Shown here in pieces: positions 59,601 through 64,000 of a stretch of DNA of 64,000 nt. The position numbers and the translations under genes were made by a program. This DNA is from Cryptomeria japonica (lineage: Eukaryota > Streptophyta > Pinopsida > Cupressales > Cupressaceae), in contig NC_081412.1 of assembly GCF_030272615.1 (NCBI RefSeq), positions 102,292,796 through 102,356,795 on the forward strand. The letters run 5' to 3'. A model generated the notes under the pieces. It did no database searches. It worked only from the letters and a program-made list of their open reading frames with translations, and was not told the DNA's origin. Within the stretch, counting starts at the first letter, position 1, and each line of letters opens with the position of its first letter.

Positions 59601-59748
59601 GGAAAAGGTTTAGAACAAAGAGATTGTATTGGAACATGTTTCTAGTAAGGAGCAGCTAACAGACATATTCACCAAGCCTCTACTGAAGGCTACCTTTACC
59701 TATTTGAGAGGTGAATTAGGGGTGTTTCCCCTTCAAGAGGTGAACTAA
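56611..59748 (+). pseudogene. pol: Copia-4 pol: protease, integrase, RT, RNase H
   Basis: One frame throughout, ending in LGVFPLQEVN and TAA at 59746. Protease: WIIDSGCSHHITGD (DSG near 56713). Pre-integrase HHCC complete (HRRLCHVNFD, CRECQLGK). Integrase triad appears intact: HTDLCGP, LRTDQGGEF, and NGLVERNN after a [17 protein letters not shown] and VFVDDIVFGGDD near 58795-58820. RNase H: VDWASNVDDRKR, STAEAEYVA, FCDNTSAINISKN and FTKPLLKATF. Stops: TAG at 57004, 57025, 57310, 57559, 57586, 57730, 58135, 58726, 59161, 59380, 59443 and 59611; TAA at 57493 and 58186. Confidence 0.92.
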
Positions 59749-59996
59749 AGGTGTGTGCTCCACATTAGTCAGGACTTACATTGATATATCTTTTTCAGGA
59801 TTTATGTGTTGAAGGATACTACTCCTTAGGGGGAGCAGCATAGTGGGACATAGTTATTTGTGCCTCCACTTTGGCATTATTGTCAAAGGGGGAGAAGATG
59901 TAAAGTGGAGAACATATCTGCAGTATTGGGGAGAAGATGTGAAGCTGAAGCAGAAAGATATCTTTGTATATTTTCATCAATGCCAAAGGGGGAGAT
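59749..59996 (+). other. Copia-4 3' untranslated region and PPT
   Basis: Contains TTAGGGGGAGCAG (about 59827), AAAGGGGGAGAAGATG (about 59885), TTGGGGAGAAGATG (about 59927) and the LTR-adjacent AAAGGGGGAGAT (59985-59996). Confidence 0.75.
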
Positions 59997-61496
59997 TGTT
60001 GGCATATGTGTAGAGCATGATGACATGATGATATTGTATGTTGTCATTGATGTCAATATGCTAAAGAGTGAACTGGTATATTAAAGTAAGCAACTTGCAA
60101 GAGAACCGGTATGATGTTGTGAACTGGTATATGTGAAAAAGTGAAGCGTATGTCTGTCCAAGTGAACTGGTATGTTGGAATGTGAACCGGTATATGGAAT
60201 ATTTTGTATCAAGGTTTCATATGGTATGACTACCAGTTGGTAGTCTTAGCTTCAGGGTTTCTGGTTGAAGTGTTCCAAGCCTATGTGATTCATCCGATGA
60301 AATCATGTTATAAGTTAGCATTATAATGAAGAATAGATTGTGTTGCCACATTAGCCTTGTGTGCGTGAAGGATCTTGCATGAAGGAGATTGATCCTATCT
60401 ACCTCGGGAATGTGTGAAGTCTCTATAAACGGTGGAGAATGCGTGATGGGTTATTAGCCTCCAAGAAGCGGTAAAGAATGAACATTGGAGAACGTCTTGA
60501 GATCTATTCAAGACTGTTGTAATCAATGCAATATGTTCAACGGTTAGGATTGAACTGACTAAATTGCTTAACCTAAATTTTTAAGGTTTAGGGTTTATGC
60601 TACCAACCTATCTTTCTTATAAGGTTGATGTTGTTATTTGTGTTGAGGTTGTTGGCAAATGTTGTGTGTATCTAATTGTAGAGATATGTGATTCTTGCCA
60701 CACCAGACAAGAGAATAGATACCTGCAGAGTGTGATTGTAGAAGGAAGGAACTAAAGCGGATCTACATTGGCATTGAAGTGTTGTTACCATATCATTATA
60801 ATACCTGTTGACCTCTATCAACTTCAACAGTTGGAAAATCCCTTAACATGGTAGCTTTAACCAGCTTGTTGGAAATCCTTTAACAGGGTGACTCAAAATC
60901 ATTGAGTTCTTAAAATCATCTAACAAGGTAACCTTTAACAGGGTTTAACCCTTAACCGGGTATTTTAGCTATCCCTTAACCGGGTGATCCCTAGTAGGAT
61001 CGGTTCCTAACAGAACCAATTGTAAAGTCTTTAACCAGACCAGGATCCTAGCAGAGTGAACTTCAAAAGGGTTCAAAGAACAGCTTGTGGGTATTCATCC
61101 CCACTATGGTTTTTCCCAATTGGGTTTCCACGTGAAAAATATGTGTGTTATGTGTGATGCTTTTTGTGTGATGCTTTGTTTTTCTTTGTCAAGCAATAAA
61201 GCATGTTGAGCCAGTAAGTCTTTACATTTTTGTTGATGTATTACTAGCGTATGCATATGGGTGAAGTGGAAATAAGATGTTAGATTTTGTGGAAAGCTAA
61301 GAGTTGCCAGTTTATGTCTTTCACATTCTTACTGTGTTTAACCGATAGTAATCTGGTTTAGATCAGTGTTATTGCTTGCCAGTCAAGTGCAATGTTCTCA
61401 GTTAAACCAGTTTAAGGAAAAGTGTTTTTGCCAGTACTGATTCACCCCCCCCTCTCAGTACCAATTTAGTACTAATTGTTCATCATTGATTCATCA
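59997..61496 (+). repeat. 3' LTR of copia-4
   Basis: 1500 bp, matching the 5' LTR along its length with scattered transitions and small indels, e.g. an extra GGTTTAACCC-type unit near 60955. Confidence 0.95.
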
Positions 61497-61501
61497 GTCT
61501 T

Positions 61502-63470
61502 CTGATTCCATGCATCTCACAAAATGAATTAAACTCACTGGAACAAAATTCTCCACCTCTATTAGGTCTCAAACATTTCCGCTTCAATCCGGACTCAATT
61601 TGAACTTTAGCTTTGAATATCTTTAATTTCTCAAAAGCTTCTGATTTTTCTTTCAAAAAGACAACCCACCTCATCTTGGAATAATCATCAATTAGTAGTA
61701 TAAAGTATATATCACCCTACACACTTCTAACATTTGTAGGTCCACACAGGTCATTATGCGCAAGATCTAGCAATCCATCAGATCTATATTGTTTATTCTT
61801 GAAAGAAATCCATGTTTGCTTACCCAATTCATATTCCTTACATACCAGATTAACAAGTTTAACAATCTTAGGTAGATCTCTAACAACTTTTCTAGAACTG
61901 ATCTTAATCAATGAATCAAATTTTACATGACACATTCATCTATGCCACAACCAACTCTCATCTATCTTAGCAATCAAACAAATTTTCTCACCAACATTCC
62001 AATGAAAAATGTTACCTTCGGTCTTAGTTCCAGATGCAATCTCTATAGCAGAAGCATTCAAGATATTGCATTTACCATCCTTGAATTGAAGATCTTAACC
62101 CTTATCAACCATCTATCCAACACTCAAAATATTATGCTTCAAACCTTCAACATACAAGACATCATCAGTGTTATGCTTACCATGAAAAGAAATAGAACCT
62201 CTCCCACAGATTACATAGGCTTTGTCATCTCCAAATCTAACTATTCCACTAGCATACCTTTCCATGCTTACAAATTTTCTTTTATCACCATTCATATGAT
62301 ATGAACAACCACTGTCAATTATCCATTCACCTTTTTCTTCTACCTTAGCATCCAAAGCTTTCTCCTCAACAAAACAACTAGTGGAATCAAGAGGTACAGG
62401 TCTATCTTCTTTAATGGCAATAAACACAACTTCATCTCCTTCTTATTCATCAATTGTAACACCTTCATCTGCAGCATAATAATACTTATTTTGGTTCCTA
62501 AACTTCGGGTTAGACTTATCAGGATTATCATACTTTTGATGCTTCTCATATCTATCATTCCTATCATACTTATCAAACTTATCATATGTGTCATACTTAC
62601 TCATTCTCTTCAAACATCTAGAAGCAAAATGTCCTATCTTATTACAAGAAAATCATTTCAAGGGCAACTTTCCATCATACTTACCGACACCTTTAGGCAA
62701 TCTCTGGGAAGTAAATGTTTCAAGCTCATCAAGCTCTCTTTCTTTCTCTACTATTTCTCTTCTTTCTCTTTCATATCTGGATATCCTGCACTCATCGAGA
62801 TCATATTTCTTCTTATTGGATACAGATATTAATGCTCTAAATTTAGTCTCAAACTTTCCATGTGATTCTCCAAATTCACTCAGCTCAAATGTAGCAAGTT
62901 TTCCAACCAACAAATATCTTTTTACTATAGTCACACTCTGGGTCTCATCAATAGAAACAACCTTATGTTTATAAGGAGGCAAAGACTCAGCACCTTAGCA
63001 ACAATGTCATCTTCCTCAATCTTTCCACCAGCATACCTGATACTAAGGAAAAGTTCATTCACCTTAGCCATGTATGAATTTATGTTCTCATCATCTCCCA
63101 TCTTCAATCTCACATACTTTCCTTTCAAGCTTTGCAACTTAGCAACTTTCACTTGACTATCACTTTCATACATGATCTCAAGCTTCTCCCAGATCTCGTC
63201 TATGGTCTAAAGTCCCATAACATTTATAATTTTAGAATTAGTCAGTGCACTAAGCAATGCTTCCTTCACTCTAATGTTATATTCCACTTCCTTAACCTCA
63301 TAAGGAGTGGATGGTCCATTCTGAGGAATAGCATAGACATTCTTAGTAATTTTCTAGTAATCTTCTCCAAGACATTTCAAGTGCACCTCCATCTAGCTCT
63401 TCCATATAGTATACTTACTTCCATCAAACCTTGTATTGTCCTTCTTGAAAAGAATACCATGAGTTGTCAT
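61502..63470 (-). pseudogene. Copia-3 gag, protease and integrase N-terminal part
   Basis: Gag starts at ATG 63470 (MTTHGILFKKDNTRFDGSKY) about 40 bp after the PBS, with stops and a frameshift near 62985. The zinc knuckle near 62645 has its first Cys replaced by a stop; a charged Tyr/Asp/Lys-rich linker follows (62600-62500). Protease WIIDSGCSYHMNGD near 62325. Pre-integrase ends CKEYELGK (last zinc Cys lost). Integrase keeps HNDLCGP, but the second Asp site reads LRPNRGGEF. The frame is cut at 61502 by copia-4; its last residues before a stop come from that LTR. Confidence 0.85.
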
Positions 63471-63511
63471 CCTGGATCTCCTCAAGTGATTAAGCTTCTA
63501 TCTAAGGATCT

Positions 63512-63525
63512 ATATCCGATACCAA
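63512..63525 (-). other. Primer binding site of copia-3 (degenerate)
   Basis: On minus ATTGGTATCGGATA; the first seven bases of the tRNA-Met complement (TGGTATC) are kept and the rest has diverged. Confidence 0.65.
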
Positions 63526-63526
63526 T

Positions 63527-64000
63527 TATTAGCAACAATCAAGAAGGAAGACTGAGAGGGGGGGTGAATTAGTCTTCACCAGATCTCATAATTAAACTTC
63601 AAGACATAAACTGATAAACTACAACAATAAATAGATAAGCAAATTAATAGCACAACACAAAACACCAAGATTTTTGATGTGGAAAACTCGATTAAGGAAA
63701 AACCCACGATGGGAACCTACCCATAGTAAGATGATACTCTATAGTATTATGTGAAAATATTACAATGGGGAATGCACATGCATTCAAGCACACTGCTTAG
63801 AGGTCACTACTCAAAAGATATTCACCCAGAAGGCTACAACCCTTAGGGAAGTCTCACTGACTTACAATATGATTTGGACTACAATCTAGAAGAAATGAAC
63901 TACAATGATAGCATCTACAAATGCCTAATGACAGTTTCGGTTAAGCACAATTGTTTGCTTTGAAACACCAATCTCACTCAACACTTCACTGAATGATAAA
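63527..64000 (-). repeat. 5' LTR of copia-3 (runs off the window)
   Basis: On minus it ends GCTAATA at 63527 (CA mutated to TA). It includes the ATTCACCCCCCCTCTCAGTC block near 63560 and CATCGTGGGTTTTTCC near 63695, both upstream of the LTR end as in the other elements here. Confidence 0.9.

Larger units (their letters stand above)
54111..61496 (+). mobile_element. Copia-4: complete Ty1/copia element (TSD GTCTT)
   Basis: LTRs 54111-55598 (1488 bp) and 59997-61496 (1500 bp), target duplication GTCTT at 54106-54110 and 61497-61501, PBS, gag, pol and PPT. Nearly all of gag-pol is one frame but contains 16 stops, 12 of them TAG. The LTR pair differs at many positions, so it is older than the Tat insertion. 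Confidence 0.95.
46443..64000 (-). mobile_element. Copia-3: Ty1/copia element, minus strand, with two large inserts
   Basis: 3' LTR at 46443-47484, 5' LTR starting at 63527 and running off the window. The interior reads PBS, gag, protease, integrase (split by copia-4 at 54111-61496), RT (split by the insert at 48689-52816), RNase H, PPT. TTGGT at 46438-46442 would be its left target duplication; the right one is outside. Confidence 0.88.

Noticed and set aside
54111-61496. Copia-4 as a currently active element because its integrase triad looks intact
   Set aside because: Sixteen stop codons and a gag frameshift prevent production of the polyprotein, and its LTRs have clearly diverged.
61483-61674. 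Open frame with integrase sequence ending in extra residues
   Set aside because: The last residues are encoded by the copia-4 LTR; the integrase continues beyond that element.

Overview
The window is a piece of a large, repeat-packed plant nuclear genome. No host gene, rRNA, tRNA or bacterial-type feature was found. Plant origin is indicated by Ty1/copia elements primed by initiator tRNA-Met, a Tat-type Ty3/gypsy element with a second RNase H, an L1-type LINE with a C-terminal RNase H, and an antisense plant mobile domain (PMD) reading frame. Heavy mutational decay and long LTRs suggest a giant genome, perhaps a gymnosperm; that is inference, and the species cannot be fixed from this sequence.

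Layout, left to right. (1) 1-4906, minus strand: the 5' part of a pol-less LTR element (element A) with a coiled-coil/zinc-knuckle ORF1 and an ORF2. (2) 4907-7557: LINE reverse transcriptase, zinc-binding and RNase H regions, split by copia-1 and resuming at 26044-26110. (3) 7558-26043: copia-1 (+, TSD GAGAC), whose 3' LTR is split by an 11.4-kb Tat gypsy element at 13472-24919. (4) 26163-27902: an unrecognised broken ORF, then a LINE-like 3' tail. (5) 28134-44832: copia-2 (minus), interrupted by a 3.26-kb solo LTR (28359-39963, TSD ATACT) that itself contains element B (28862-37198), whose 5' LTR carries another solo LTR (28904-29688, TSD GTTTG). Copia-2 also holds an AT-rich MITE-like insert at 41068-42043. 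(6) 44833-46442: non-coding sequence with a solo LTR related to element A (TSD CCTTG). (7) 46443-64000: copia-3 (minus), interrupted by a 4.1-kb TGTTG...CAACA insertion (48689-52816) and by complete copia-4 (54111-61496, TSD GTCTT).

The most unusual items are the element A/B lineage (four CCHC knuckles plus a second ORF, LTRs, PBS and PPT, but no polymerase); the Tat element, which lacks the gag core and protease yet has nearly identical LTRs; two arrays in its leader in which a GCGTCTGTGT-like motif recurs about every 20 bp; and an antisense PMD gene in its 3' region whose putative intron contains a seven-copy interspersed repeat. None of the coding regions looks intact; mobility would have depended on partners elsewhere in the genome.
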